From positions 124,001 through 188,000 of the forward strand of contig NZ_BDBH01000004.1 of the NCBI RefSeq assembly GCF_001612885.1: 64,000 bases of DNA, in the 5' to 3' direction. Position 1 is the first letter of the stretch. Each line of letters opens with the position of its first letter. The position numbers and the translations under genes are program-made. The notes beneath the pieces were generated by a model, which saw only the letters and a program-made list of their open reading frames with translations, made no database searches and was not told where the DNA came from. Shown one piece after another: positions 17,630 to 25,530 of this stretch. Source of the stretch: Nocardia harenae NBRC 108248 (GTDB taxonomy: Bacteria > Actinomycetota > Actinomycetes > Mycobacteriales > Mycobacteriaceae).

Positions 17630-18476
17630 TGATCCTGGAGCCGGCGTCGAAACCCCACAGCGCCAGCGTCATGAGCAGGTTCACCGTGATCATCACGGTG
17701 ATGCTCGCGCGCATCGCGCGCCCGGCCGCGATGCCGACGCCCTGCGGCCCGCCGCGCGCGTAGTAGCCGTAGTAGCACTGGATGGTGGTGGTCACGATGA
17801 CGAAGACGATGGCCTTGAGCAGCGAGTAGACGATGTCGGTTCCGCTCAGCACCAGGTCGAAGTAGTGGTCGTAGGTGCCGAAGGACTGGCCGCCGGCGAT
17901 CCCGACGAAGAGCTTCACCGCCAGGTAGTCGGCGGCCAGCGCGGCCAGGAAGAGCGGGACCATCGCCACCACGGCGGCGACCAGCCTGGTGGTGACGAGG
18001 AAGGGGACCGGGCGGATCGCGATCGAGTCCAGCGCGTCGATCTCCTCGGCGATCCGCATGGCGCCGAGCTGCGCGGTGAACCGGCAGCCCGCCTGCGCGG
18101 CGAAGGCGATCGAGGCCATGATGGGGGCCAGCTCGCGGGTGGCGGCCGTGGCCGCGATCATGCCGGTGGCGGGCTGCATGCCGAGCAGTTTCAGCGCGTT
18201 GAACCCCTCGATGCCGACGATGCCGCCGGCCGCCGCGCCCAGGATGATCATGATCCCCGCGGTGCCGCCGCCGACGATGAGCGAGCCGTTGCCCCAGGTG
18301 ACGTCGGAGATGATGCGCAGCGTCTCGCGCCGGTACTGCCGCAGCGTCAGCGGGATCGCCAGCACCGCGCGGGTGAAGAAGGTGACCATGTGCCCGAGCC
18401 CGATGATCCCCCGCGCGGGCGGCCCGGCCACCGCGGCCACCGTGCGCACGCCGGGCGGGTGGTAGACGCTGGCCAT
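17622..18476 (-). CDS. yrbEB: YrbEB/MlaE-type ABC transporter permease
   Basis: A 284-aa MlaE-family permease with about five membrane segments. The family core is present: GGGTAGIMIILG, ATAATRELAPIMASIAFAAQAGCRFTAQLGAMRIAEEIDALDSI (with the conserved E-E-I-D-A-L) and a final segment near RASITVMITVNLLM. Its ATG shares one base with the YrbEA stop (TAATG). With YrbEA it forms the inner-membrane pore of the Mce importer. Confidence 0.93.
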   Translation of the reverse strand: MASVYHPPGVRTVAAVAGPPARGIIGLGHMVTFFTRAVLAIPLTLRQYRRETLRIISDVTWGNGSLIVGGGTAGIMIILGAAAGGIVGIEGFNALKLLGMQPATGMIAATAATRELAPIMASIAFAAQAGCRFTAQLGAMRIAEEIDALDSIAIRPVPFLVTTRLVAAVVAMVPLFLAALAADYLAVKLFVGIAGGQSFGTYDHYFDLVLSGTDIVYSLLKAIVFVIVTTTIQCYYGYYARGGPQGVGIAAGRAMRASITVMITVNLLMTLALWGFDAGSRISG

Positions 18477-19327
18477 TACAGCGTCGTCCTCGGGAAGAGC
18501 ATGGTGTAGAGCTGGGTGAAGCCCAGGTTCACCACCATGAGCACGACGATCGAGGCGACGACGGCCGCGTTCACCGAGTTCGCCACCCCGCCCGGCCCGC
18601 CCTTCGTGTTCAGCCCCTTCTCGCAGGCGACCACCACCACGATCACCCCGAACACGGCGCCCTTCACCATCGCCAGGTACAGGTCGCCCGAGGTCGCGAA
18701 GGAGGAGAAGGTGGCCAGGTAGCTGCCCGGCGTCCCGTCCTGGACGTAGACGTTGAACAGGTAGCCGGCCAGGAACCCGACGAAGCAGCTCACCCCGGTC
18801 AGCGCCATCGCGACGATGACGCCGGCCGCCAGCCGCGGCACCACGAGCCTGCGCAGCACCGAGATGCCCATGACCTCCAGCGCGTCGATCTCGTCCCGGA
18901 TCGTGCGCGAGCCGAGGTCGGCGCAGAGCGCGGAGCCCACCGCCGCCGCGAGCAGGATCGCGGTGACCAGCGGCGCGGACTGCCGGATCACGGCGAGCCC
19001 GCTCGCCGCCCCGGCCAGCGCGGTCGCGCCGACCTGGCCGGCGAGCAACCCGAACTGGATCGACAGCGTCGCGCTGATCGGCAGCGCGACGGCCACCGTC
19101 GGCAGCAGCGAGGTCTTGACCATGAAGGCCGCCTGGGCGATGAACTCGCCGAACGGGAAGCGCCGGGTGGCGATGTCGGTGACGAGGTGCCGCACGGCCC
19201 GCTGCCCGAGCGTGACCTGCCTGCCGACGGTCCGCAGCGCGGCGCCGGGGTGCCTGCGGGCATATCCGCGGGCCCAGTCGGTGATCTCGGTGGCTGGCGG
19301 GGAAATCGGGACCGGATCGGTGGTCAT
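18476..19327 (-). CDS. yrbEA: YrbEA/MlaE-type ABC transporter permease
   Basis: A 283-aa MlaE-family permease. Landmarks are FGEFIAQAAFMVKTSLLPTV, an LVTAILLAAAVGSALCADLGSRTIRDEIDALEVMG core with the E-I-D-A-L motif, and a final helix NAAVVASIVVLMVVNLG. It is the first mce-type gene of the operon and is preceded, after 24 bases, by the VWA gene. Confidence 0.93.
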   Translation of the reverse strand: MTTDPVPISPPATEITDWARGYARRHPGAALRTVGRQVTLGQRAVRHLVTDIATRRFPFGEFIAQAAFMVKTSLLPTVAVALPISATLSIQFGLLAGQVGATALAGAASGLAVIRQSAPLVTAILLAAAVGSALCADLGSRTIRDEIDALEVMGISVLRRLVVPRLAAGVIVAMALTGVSCFVGFLAGYLFNVYVQDGTPGSYLATFSSFATSGDLYLAMVKGAVFGVIVVVVACEKGLNTKGGPGGVANSVNAAVVASIVVLMVVNLGFTQLYTMLFPRTTL

Positions 19328-19351
19328 TCCGGGCCTCCTGTCGTTGGCCGG

Positions 19352-21040
19352 TCAGCGGGAGACGGCGAGTTCGCGCAGCGCGGTGAGGAACAGTTCGTCC
19401 ATGCGCGGGCTGAGCTCGCCCAGGGTGGTGGCACTGGCGTGCCCGGCCGAGCCGAATACCCGCGCGAGGGCGTCGTCGGTGGTCGTCGCGCCGATGGTCA
19501 GGCAGAGGCAGGCGACGCCGTCGGCGCGCAGCTCCGCCAGCGCCCTGTGCGCGTCGGCTTCGGCGTAGCGGCCCTCGTACCCCTCGTCGTAGGGGTGGCC
19601 GTCGGAGAGCACCACCAGCAGCCGGTTCTGCGTTCCGGCTCGGTTCTTCAGGATGTCGCCCGCCCCGCGGATGCCCGCACCGAGGCGGGTGTAGCTTTCG
19701 GGTCGGAGCTGGTTCAGCCTGGCCCGCCCGGCCGCGCCGAAGCGCTGGTCGAAGGTCTTGATGGCGGGCAGGTGCACGGCGTGGCGGCCCTGGGAGCGGA
19801 AGGCGTAGACGGCGACCCGGTCGCCGAGCTCCTCCAGCGTGTGCGCCATGGTGGCGGCCGCGCGGCGCTGGTGGTCGTGCACCGCGAGGCCGTCGGTGTC
19901 GGTGTCGGTGGCCGAGCCGGAGGCGTCGAGCAGGATCAGCACCCCGAGGTTGCGCTCCAGTTTGCGGCGTTCGAGGTAGATGTTCTCCGCGGGGGAGTGG
20001 CCGGAGCGCAGGTCGACGACGAGGTCGATCAGCGCCTCGATGTCGAGCTCGTCGCCATCGGGACGGCTGCGCAGCACCGTGGGGCCGAGTCCGATCCGGG
20101 AGAGGCGGCGGCGCAGGACGTCGTCGTCGGCGACGCCCGCGTCGGTGATATCGGCGGCGACGGTGAGCGGGAAGTCGAGCACCCGGCACCAGTCCGGTTT
20201 GTAGCGCCTGGCGTGCACGTCCCACTCCGGGTGCAGCGCGCCCCCGATCCCGAGCGCCGCGCCCGGCTTCCCGTCCTCGGTGAACTGGATCCTGGTGGGC
20301 AGCGGCTGCGCGCTGGCGCCCACCCGCTGCACCTTGCGCACCGCGCGGACCTGCATCTCCGCCCCGGCGGGGCCGTCGCCGGCCGAGCGGGAGTTGCCGA
20401 AGAGCTTGCGCAGCTGGTCGGAGAGGGCGCGGGAGTTGAAGAGCGGGTTCTCGAACAGCTTCAGGATCTTGCTGCCGCCGACCTGGTCGCCGCCGTCGTC
20501 GTCGTCCTCCTCGCCCTCGGGCATCTCGATCGGGTCGAACTCGAGGCGCAGCTCCTTGGCGGTGGCCTTCCCGCCCGCCCCCGGCTGCCGGGCCAGCAGC
20601 CGGGAGGGTTTGATGACTCCGAACCACGCGGGCGGGTCGGGCACCGGCGCTCGGCCGGTCGCCAGCGCGAGCGACTCCTCGGCCGTCGCGGTGCGCGGCG
20701 GCTCGTACGAGCCGGGCACGGCCGCCTCGGAGAGGACGGCGCCGAGTCCGGCCAGCACCCGGCTGCCCTCCAGCGCCAGGTAGCGGCGTGCCGCCGCGGG
20801 CCGTGCCCGCAGTGCGCGCACCAGGTGGTTGTCCAGGCTGCCCGCGCCGAGCAGAGCCGCCTGCAGCAGCATCTCCCGGCGTTGCGCGGCGGCGGAGCCG
20901 TCGGCCGAGACGTAGACGGCACTGCCGGTGGTGTGGGCGCTCTCGCCCGCCGGCGCCCGCGCGACATCGACCGCCCGGCCGGCGACGTAGCTCGCCAGCA
21001 GCCGGAGGTGGCCGACATCGCCGGCCCGCACGACGGTCAT
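19352..21040 (-). CDS. VWA-domain protein, NorD/CbbO-like
   Basis: A 562-aa protein. The C-terminal von Willebrand A domain (about 360-560) has a complete-looking MIDAS start, LLDASGSATD, then LEELGDRVAVYAFRSQGRHAVHLPAIK, YTRLGAGIR and LLVVLSDGHPYDEGYEG, all typical of NorD and CbbO partners of MoxR ATPases. An acidic run (EGEEDDDDGGD, about 175-185) sits in the middle. NorD/CbbO proteins work with a MoxR AAA+ protein to remodel or activate a target enzyme (nitric oxide reductase, Rubisco). Its start overlaps the AAA+ stop by four bases, and it is followed directly by yrbEA. The target here is unknown. Confidence 0.88.
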   Translation of the reverse strand: MTVVRAGDVGHLRLLASYVAGRAVDVARAPAGESAHTTGSAVYVSADGSAAAQRREMLLQAALLGAGSLDNHLVRALRARPAAARRYLALEGSRVLAGLGAVLSEAAVPGSYEPPRTATAEESLALATGRAPVPDPPAWFGVIKPSRLLARQPGAGGKATAKELRLEFDPIEMPEGEEDDDDGGDQVGGSKILKLFENPLFNSRALSDQLRKLFGNSRSAGDGPAGAEMQVRAVRKVQRVGASAQPLPTRIQFTEDGKPGAALGIGGALHPEWDVHARRYKPDWCRVLDFPLTVAADITDAGVADDDVLRRRLSRIGLGPTVLRSRPDGDELDIEALIDLVVDLRSGHSPAENIYLERRKLERNLGVLILLDASGSATDTDTDGLAVHDHQRRAAATMAHTLEELGDRVAVYAFRSQGRHAVHLPAIKTFDQRFGAAGRARLNQLRPESYTRLGAGIRGAGDILKNRAGTQNRLLVVLSDGHPYDEGYEGRYAEADAHRALAELRADGVACLCLTIGATTTDDALARVFGSAGHASATTLGELSPRMDELFLTALRELAVSR

Positions 21041-21846
21041 GACCGGGGCAGCACGGCGTCGGCGAGCTCGCCGAGCGCCCGCACCACGTCCGCGTCGTCG
21101 GAGAGCGTCCGCACCACCGCCGACTGCACGGCGGCGCGCAGCGGCAGCCCCTCGGCGACCAGCCCGCCGGCCAGGATCAGCAGCCGGGTGGAGGCCGCCT
21201 CGCGCAGCGGCGACCCGTCGATGCGGCGGATGGCCTGGCCGAGCCGCACCAGCGTGGCCGCCGTCTCCGCGTCGATCCCCGCCTCGTAGGCGACCACGTC
21301 GGTCTCGATCTCGGCGGGCGGGAAGTCCAGCTCGATGGCGACGAAGCGCTGTCGGGTCGACTCCTTGAGGCTCTTCAGGACGCTCTGGTAGCCGGGGTTG
21401 TAGGAGATCACCAGCTGGAAACCGGGGGCGGCCGGGACGCTGGTGCCGAGGCGGTCGATCGGGAGTTCGCGCCGGTGGTCGGCGAGCGGGTGGATGACAA
21501 CGGTGGTGTCCTGCCTGGCCTCCACCACCTCGTCCAGGTAGAAGATCGCGCCCGAGCGCACCGCGCGGGTCAGCGGGCCGTCGACCCAGACCGTCTCCCC
21601 GCCCTGCAGCAGGAACCGGCCGACCAGATCGGCCGCGGTCATGTCCTCGTGCCCGGCGGCGGTGATCAGCTCGCGGCCGAACTCGTGCGCCATGGCCTCG
21701 ACGAAGCGGGTCTTGCCGCAGCCGGTCGGGCCCTTGAGCAGGACCGGGGAGCCGCGGCGCGCGGCGGCACGGAAGACCTCGGTCTCGTCGCCGACCGAGC
21801 GGTAGAACGGGGCGCGGGTGATCCGCGGTTCGGTGGTCAGGGTCAT
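21037..21846 (-). CDS. MoxR-type AAA+ ATPase, CbbQ/NorQ-like
   Basis: A 269-aa AAA+ protein. Walker A is GPTGCGKT (39-46), Walker B IFYLDE (101-106) and sensor-1 Asn is in ISYNPGYQS. SLKESTRQRFVAIELDFPP is the arginine-finger region typical of the CbbQ/NirQ/NorQ group. It is expected to form a ring that hydrolyses ATP while the neighbouring VWA protein links it to a target. One base separates its start from the AveC-like stop. The full set AveC-AAA+-VWA-YrbE-Mce is on one transcript, which suggests that the target is the AveC-like protein or the transporter. Confidence 0.9.
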   Translation of the reverse strand: MTLTTEPRITRAPFYRSVGDETEVFRAAARRGSPVLLKGPTGCGKTRFVEAMAHEFGRELITAAGHEDMTAADLVGRFLLQGGETVWVDGPLTRAVRSGAIFYLDEVVEARQDTTVVIHPLADHRRELPIDRLGTSVPAAPGFQLVISYNPGYQSVLKSLKESTRQRFVAIELDFPPAEIETDVVAYEAGIDAETAATLVRLGQAIRRIDGSPLREAASTRLLILAGGLVAEGLPLRAAVQSAVVRTLSDDADVVRALGELADAVLPRS

Positions 21847-21847
21847 G

Positions 21848-23020
21848 TCAGTTACCTCGCTCGTGGGGGACGATCTTCGGCAGCTCGACGCCGTCGGGGA
21901 GGACGAGCTTGCCGTCGGGGTCGATGTAGGCGGTGTCCCGGCCGGGGATGGGCAGCGCCGGGTCGGGGCAGAGCCTGCCGGTGCCGTCGCCGCAGACGCC
22001 CATGTCGAAGTAGGAGCGCTTCTGGATGTCCTCCGGCCACGGGTCGGCGTTCATCGCGAACCACTGCGCGGGCAGGTTGTAGCAGACGAAGAAGAAGATG
22101 CTGCACGCGGCGAAGATGGCGAGGAATCTGGTGCCCTGCTGCCGGACGAAGCCGCCGCCGGTGCGCTCCAGCCCGCGCTCGACGAAGGTGCGGCCGCGGT
22201 CGTCGGTGAAGTAGCGCAGCGCGCACAGCCCCGCCTGCACCCCGCCCCACATGAGCCCCTCGTAGATGGGCCACTGGTAGTAGGTGCCCGCGTTGATCGA
22301 GAGCGACTGGATGGCGCCGGGGTAGGTGAAGAGCCCCATCGGCATCAGGAACAGCCCCTCGATGACCAGGTCGAAGAAGAACGTCCAGACGATCAGGATC
22401 CCGATCAGCCCGTAGTTGTTGATGTTCGGCCACTTCTTCTTGGCCTGCCGCATCACGAAGCAGCCGAGGATGGTGCAGAGCAGCACGCCGTAGGAGTAGC
22501 CCGCCGCGTTCATCAGCAGCGGCTCGGCCATCATGGCGCCCGGCTCGGCGTAGGAGCGCCAGCCCGGGATCTCCGCGACCCAGGAGCCGCGGTTGAACAT
22601 CCAGGTGTTGTAGGTGCTCCAGGTGTTGAAGTAGTTGAGCAGCGGGTCCTGGAAGAACAGCAGCCCGCAGGCCACGAGCAGCATGCCGTCCAGGGTGATC
22701 CGGCGCTCGCGCCGCCACGGGCGGACGATGAACCACCAGACGCCGACCGGCCAGCCGGCCAGGATGACGGTGGTCCAGGTGCCGAGGATGATCTTCATCC
22801 AGGTCGGCGGATCGCTCGGCCCGGTCGGTACCCGCTCGAAGTGCGGCCCGATCGCCCAGCTCGCCCAGATGTAGATCTGGAAGGCGAGGATCAGCCCGCC
22901 GATGATCGCCCAGATCACCACCGGTCTGGAGGCGGATGGTGTTTTCGATCCCAGATCCGCTGTCGCGCCGACTGATTCGGTGACAGTGGAGGGTTTCTTG
23001 TTCTCTGCCGGTGCGCTCAT
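21848..23020 (-). CDS. AveC-family (spirocyclase-like) integral membrane protein
   Basis: A 390-aa polytopic protein with about eight hydrophobic segments (for example IWAIIGGLILAFQIYIWASW at about 36-55 and WTTVILAGWPVGVWWFIV). It is rich in Trp/Tyr/Asn motifs such as FFQDPLLNYFNTWSTYNTW, GSWVAEIPGW and LIVWTFFFDLVIEGLF. This pattern fits the AveC family, named for the avermectin spiroketal protein; mycobacterial and nocardial members have unknown roles. The soluble C-terminus has Cys residues (GVCGDGTGRLCPDP). It is the first gene of the operon, and its promoter faces the TetR gene across a perfect inverted repeat. Confidence 0.78.
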   Translation of the reverse strand: MSAPAENKKPSTVTESVGATADLGSKTPSASRPVVIWAIIGGLILAFQIYIWASWAIGPHFERVPTGPSDPPTWMKIILGTWTTVILAGWPVGVWWFIVRPWRRERRITLDGMLLVACGLLFFQDPLLNYFNTWSTYNTWMFNRGSWVAEIPGWRSYAEPGAMMAEPLLMNAAGYSYGVLLCTILGCFVMRQAKKKWPNINNYGLIGILIVWTFFFDLVIEGLFLMPMGLFTYPGAIQSLSINAGTYYQWPIYEGLMWGGVQAGLCALRYFTDDRGRTFVERGLERTGGGFVRQQGTRFLAIFAACSIFFFVCYNLPAQWFAMNADPWPEDIQKRSYFDMGVCGDGTGRLCPDPALPIPGRDTAYIDPDGKLVLPDGVELPKIVPHERGN

Positions 23021-23055
23021 CGCAGACCCCTAATTCGGTGACTCAGCAGTTCTCA

Positions 23056-23073
23056 AGATACCAATGAGTATCT
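23056..23073. promoter_or_regulatory. TetR operator candidate upstream of the AveC-mce operon
   Basis: AGATACCAATGAGTATCT is a perfect 6-6-6 inverted repeat. It lies 35 bases upstream of the AveC-like start (23020) and 45 bases upstream of the preferred TetR start (23118). A site in this position would control both divergent genes. Confidence 0.6.
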
Positions 23074-23117
23074 CAGGAGGGGAAGAGTTTCTCAGATTCG
23101 GTGGCATACTCGCTGCC

Positions 23118-23717
23118 ATGGCGGAACGATGGACCAGGGAGCGGCGGCTGGAGCACACGCGCGGGCTCCTGCTGGAGGCCGCGCAGGAGGTCTTCGCCGA
23201 GAAGGGCTTCACGGCCGCGACCCTCGACGACATCGCCTACGCCGCCGGATACACGAAAGGCGCCATCTACAAGCACTTCTCGACCAAGGAGGAGCTCTTC
23301 CTCGCGGTCAACGACTGGTACTGGCAGCGCTACTTCGACACCTTCACCGAGGTGGTGTCGGCGGCCAAGGCCGGCGCGCACGAGCTGGACCGGATCGCGG
23401 AGCTCTGGCAGCGGCTCAGCGACGACCGCGGCGCCGAGCACGCCGCGCTCGGCATGGAGTTCACGCTGTACCTGCTGCGGAATCCGGAGGCGAGGCAGCG
23501 GGTGGCGGCCAGGCGGGAGCAGGTGGTCGAGGCGGTGGCCCGCTTCATCACCGAGGGGATGGCGCAGGTCGGCGCGACCCTGGCCATCCCGCCGCTGACC
23601 TTCGCGCGGATCCTGGTGCACACCACCGACGCGGTGGTGCTCGGCACCAAGCTCGACGACATCGATCTTCATCGGCCCGTCCTGGAGATGTACATGTCGG
23701 TGATCGAGCTGCCCTGA
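23118..23717 (+). CDS. TetR-family regulator, probable controller of the AveC-mce operon
   Basis: A 199-aa protein. I chose ATG 23118 (MAERWTRERR) over ATG 23064, which would put the operator-like repeat on top of the start codon. The TetR HTH is at about residues 15-55: LLEAAQEVFAEKGFTAATLDDIAYAAGYTKGAIYKHFSTKEEL. The C-terminal ligand-binding half contains MEFTLYLLRNPEARQRVAARRE and a final amphipathic helix. Position and operator suggest autoregulation and repression of the divergent operon; the ligand is unknown. Confidence 0.87.
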   Translation: MAERWTRERRLEHTRGLLLEAAQEVFAEKGFTAATLDDIAYAAGYTKGAIYKHFSTKEELFLAVNDWYWQRYFDTFTEVVSAAKAGAHELDRIAELWQRLSDDRGAEHAALGMEFTLYLLRNPEARQRVAARREQVVEAVARFITEGMAQVGATLAIPPLTFARILVHTTDAVVLGTKLDDIDLHRPVLEMYMSVIELP

Positions 23718-23720
23718 GCG

Positions 23721-23888
23721 TCAGCTCCGGGGCAGCCCGAGTACCCGCTGGGCGATGATGGTGCGCTGGATCTCCGAGGTGCCGCCCGCGCCGGGCTCGC
23801 TCATACCGAGTGCCGCGGTGATCTGCGCACGCAGGATCGGCACCGCCCACTCGCGCTTCTGCTCCTCGGGGTCGAACGACAACCGCAC
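23721..23888 (-). pseudogene. Internally deleted acyl-CoA dehydrogenase remnant (55 codons)
   Basis: A short frame from GTG 23888, with AGGAG five bases upstream and only ten bases after the aldehyde dehydrogenase stop. It reads as pieces of an acyl-CoA dehydrogenase joined together. MRLSFDPEEQ resembles an N-terminus. EEQKREWAVPILR and ALGMSEPGAG match the mid-protein region before the FAD loop. GTSEIQRTIIAQRVLGLPR is the standard C-terminus. Full-length enzymes have about 380 residues, so most of the FAD and substrate domains are missing, yet the frame and ribosome-binding site are intact. It may be a decayed gene or a translated micro-protein; catalysis is not possible. Confidence 0.7.
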
Positions 23889-23898
23889 AGCGTCTCCT

Positions 23899-25356
23899 CT
23901 AGATTCCGGACACGGATTTGGTGGTGAGGTAGCCGGCCAGCCCCTCGCGGCCGAACTCGCGGCCGATCCCGCTGGCCTTGACCCCGCCGAAGGGGGCGAC
24001 CGGATCCATGCTGTAAGCGGCATTGATCCCGACGGTGCCGCTGCGGATCCGGCGCGCCACCGCCAGCGCCCGCTGCGGGTCGGCCGACCAGACCGAGCCG
24101 GAGAGGCCGTACGCGGTGGCGTCGGCCAGCGCGACGGCGTCGTCGTCGCCGTCGTGCGTGAGCACGGTGATCACCGGGCCGAAGATCTCCTCGGTCGCGA
24201 TCCGCATTCCGGGCTCGACCTCGGTGAACAGCGTGGGCCGGACGTACCAGCCGCGCTCGCAGCCGGGCGGCGCGCCCGTCCCGCCGACCACCGCCTTCGC
24301 GCCCTCGCGGAGCCCGACCTCGAGGTAGCCGTGCACGCGGTCGCGCTGCCCGGCCGAGACCAGCGGGCCGATGTCGGTGGCCTCGTCGGCCGGGTCGCCG
24401 ACGCGCAGCTTCCAGACCATCTCGCTCAGCGCCTCGACGTGCTCGCGGTAGCGGTGGCGCGGCACCAGGATCCGGGTCTGCGCGACACAGGCCTGGCCGC
24501 CGTTCATCAGCGCGGCCACCTGGGCGCCGGTGGCGACCTGCTCGGGATCGGCGTCGTCGAGCACCACCGCGGCCGATTTGCCGCCCAGCTCCAGGCTCAC
24601 CGTGCGCAGTGCGGGGGCGCAGGCCGCCGCCACCCTTCTGCCCGCCGCGGTGGAGCCGGTGAACGACACCTTGTCCACGCCGGGGTGTGCCACCAGGTGG
24701 GCGCCGAGTTCGCCGTCGCCGGGCAGGATGGAGACGACGCCGGGCGGAATCGGGCTGTCCGACAGCAGCTCCGCCATGAGGTAGGCGTCGAGCGGGGTCT
24801 CCGGTGACGGCTTGAGGACGACGCTGCACCCCGCGAGCAGCGCCGGGATCAGCTTGGCAACGGTGAGGAAGACCGGCATGTTCCACGGGACGATCGCGGC
24901 GACCACCCCGACCGGCTCGTGCGTGACCAGCACGTCGGCCCCGAGGTAGCCGGGGCGGGTCTGCTCCCACGGGAAGGTCGCCGCCACGTCGGCCAGCGCG
25001 CGCATCAGCACGCCGGGCAGTTTCGCGTGCGCGGAGCGGGCGAAGCGGGCAGGTGCGCCCATTTCGGCGGTGACCAGGCCGGCCAGCTCCGGTTCGCGGG
25101 CGGCGTAGCGATCGGCCAGGGTGCGGATCGCCGCGACCCGGTCGGCGACCGGGGTACGGCGCCACGGGCCGTGGTCGAAGGACTCGCGGGCGGCGAGCAC
25201 AGCGGCGTCGACATCGGCGACGCCGGGCGCGGCGAGCCGGGCGATCACCGCCTCGGTGTGGGGGGAGACGACCTCGAGGACGCCGTCGCCGGTGGGCGGC
25301 TGCCAGCGCCCGCCGATGTACAGCCGATCGTGGGGCTGCGGTGGTGGCACGGCCAT
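23899..25356 (-). CDS. Aldehyde dehydrogenase (NAD(P)-dependent)
   Basis: A 485-aa ALDH-superfamily enzyme with the complete set of motifs: IVPWNMP near 155-161, KPSPETP near 182-188, FTGSTAAGR at 232-240, catalytic base Glu256 in LELGGKS, nucleophile Cys290 in NGGQACVAQTR, and EEIFGPV and FGGVKASGIGREFG toward the end. It oxidises an aldehyde to an acid. It lies in the ferredoxin-Rieske operon, two bases after a truncated small gene, so it probably handles an aldehyde made by the upstream oxygenases. Confidence 0.93.
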   Translation of the reverse strand: MAVPPPQPHDRLYIGGRWQPPTGDGVLEVVSPHTEAVIARLAAPGVADVDAAVLAARESFDHGPWRRTPVADRVAAIRTLADRYAAREPELAGLVTAEMGAPARFARSAHAKLPGVLMRALADVAATFPWEQTRPGYLGADVLVTHEPVGVVAAIVPWNMPVFLTVAKLIPALLAGCSVVLKPSPETPLDAYLMAELLSDSPIPPGVVSILPGDGELGAHLVAHPGVDKVSFTGSTAAGRRVAAACAPALRTVSLELGGKSAAVVLDDADPEQVATGAQVAALMNGGQACVAQTRILVPRHRYREHVEALSEMVWKLRVGDPADEATDIGPLVSAGQRDRVHGYLEVGLREGAKAVVGGTGAPPGCERGWYVRPTLFTEVEPGMRIATEEIFGPVITVLTHDGDDDAVALADATAYGLSGSVWSADPQRALAVARRIRSGTVGINAAYSMDPVAPFGGVKASGIGREFGREGLAGYLTTKSVSGI

Positions 25357-25357
25357 C

Positions 25358-25519
25358 TCAGGGCCGGTAGCAGGCGATGTCGCGGAGCAGCCGGACGGTC
25401 GGCGGCGGATCGGTCCGCAGCCCCACCGGCGGCGACGTGTTCTCGGACCGGTCGTGGTAGGCGGCGGCCTCGTCCGCGGACTCGGGGCTCGATTCGACGG
25501 AGAGGATTCCGGTCGGCAT
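25358..25519 (-). pseudogene. Truncated small protein, probably an internally deleted EthD/DUF4286-like gene
   Basis: A 53-aa frame from ATG 25519. The start (GILSVESSPESADEAAAYHD) resembles the opening of roughly 110-aa ferredoxin-fold proteins of the EthD/DUF4286 type that often sit in catabolic operons. The end (DPPPTVRLLRDIACYRP) resembles their C-terminus. The middle, including the usual xxHLPE motif, is missing. It fits tightly between the amidohydrolase (11 bases) and the aldehyde dehydrogenase (one base), so it keeps the operon's spacing. The family assignment rests on memory of the termini only. Confidence 0.5.
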
Positions 25520-25530
25520 GGTGACTCCTG

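Noticed and set aside
17622..20627. A 1001-codon minus-strand frame that could be read as one giant protein
   Set aside because: Only its last 285 codons are YrbEB; upstream it is an out-of-frame reading of YrbEA and the VWA gene.
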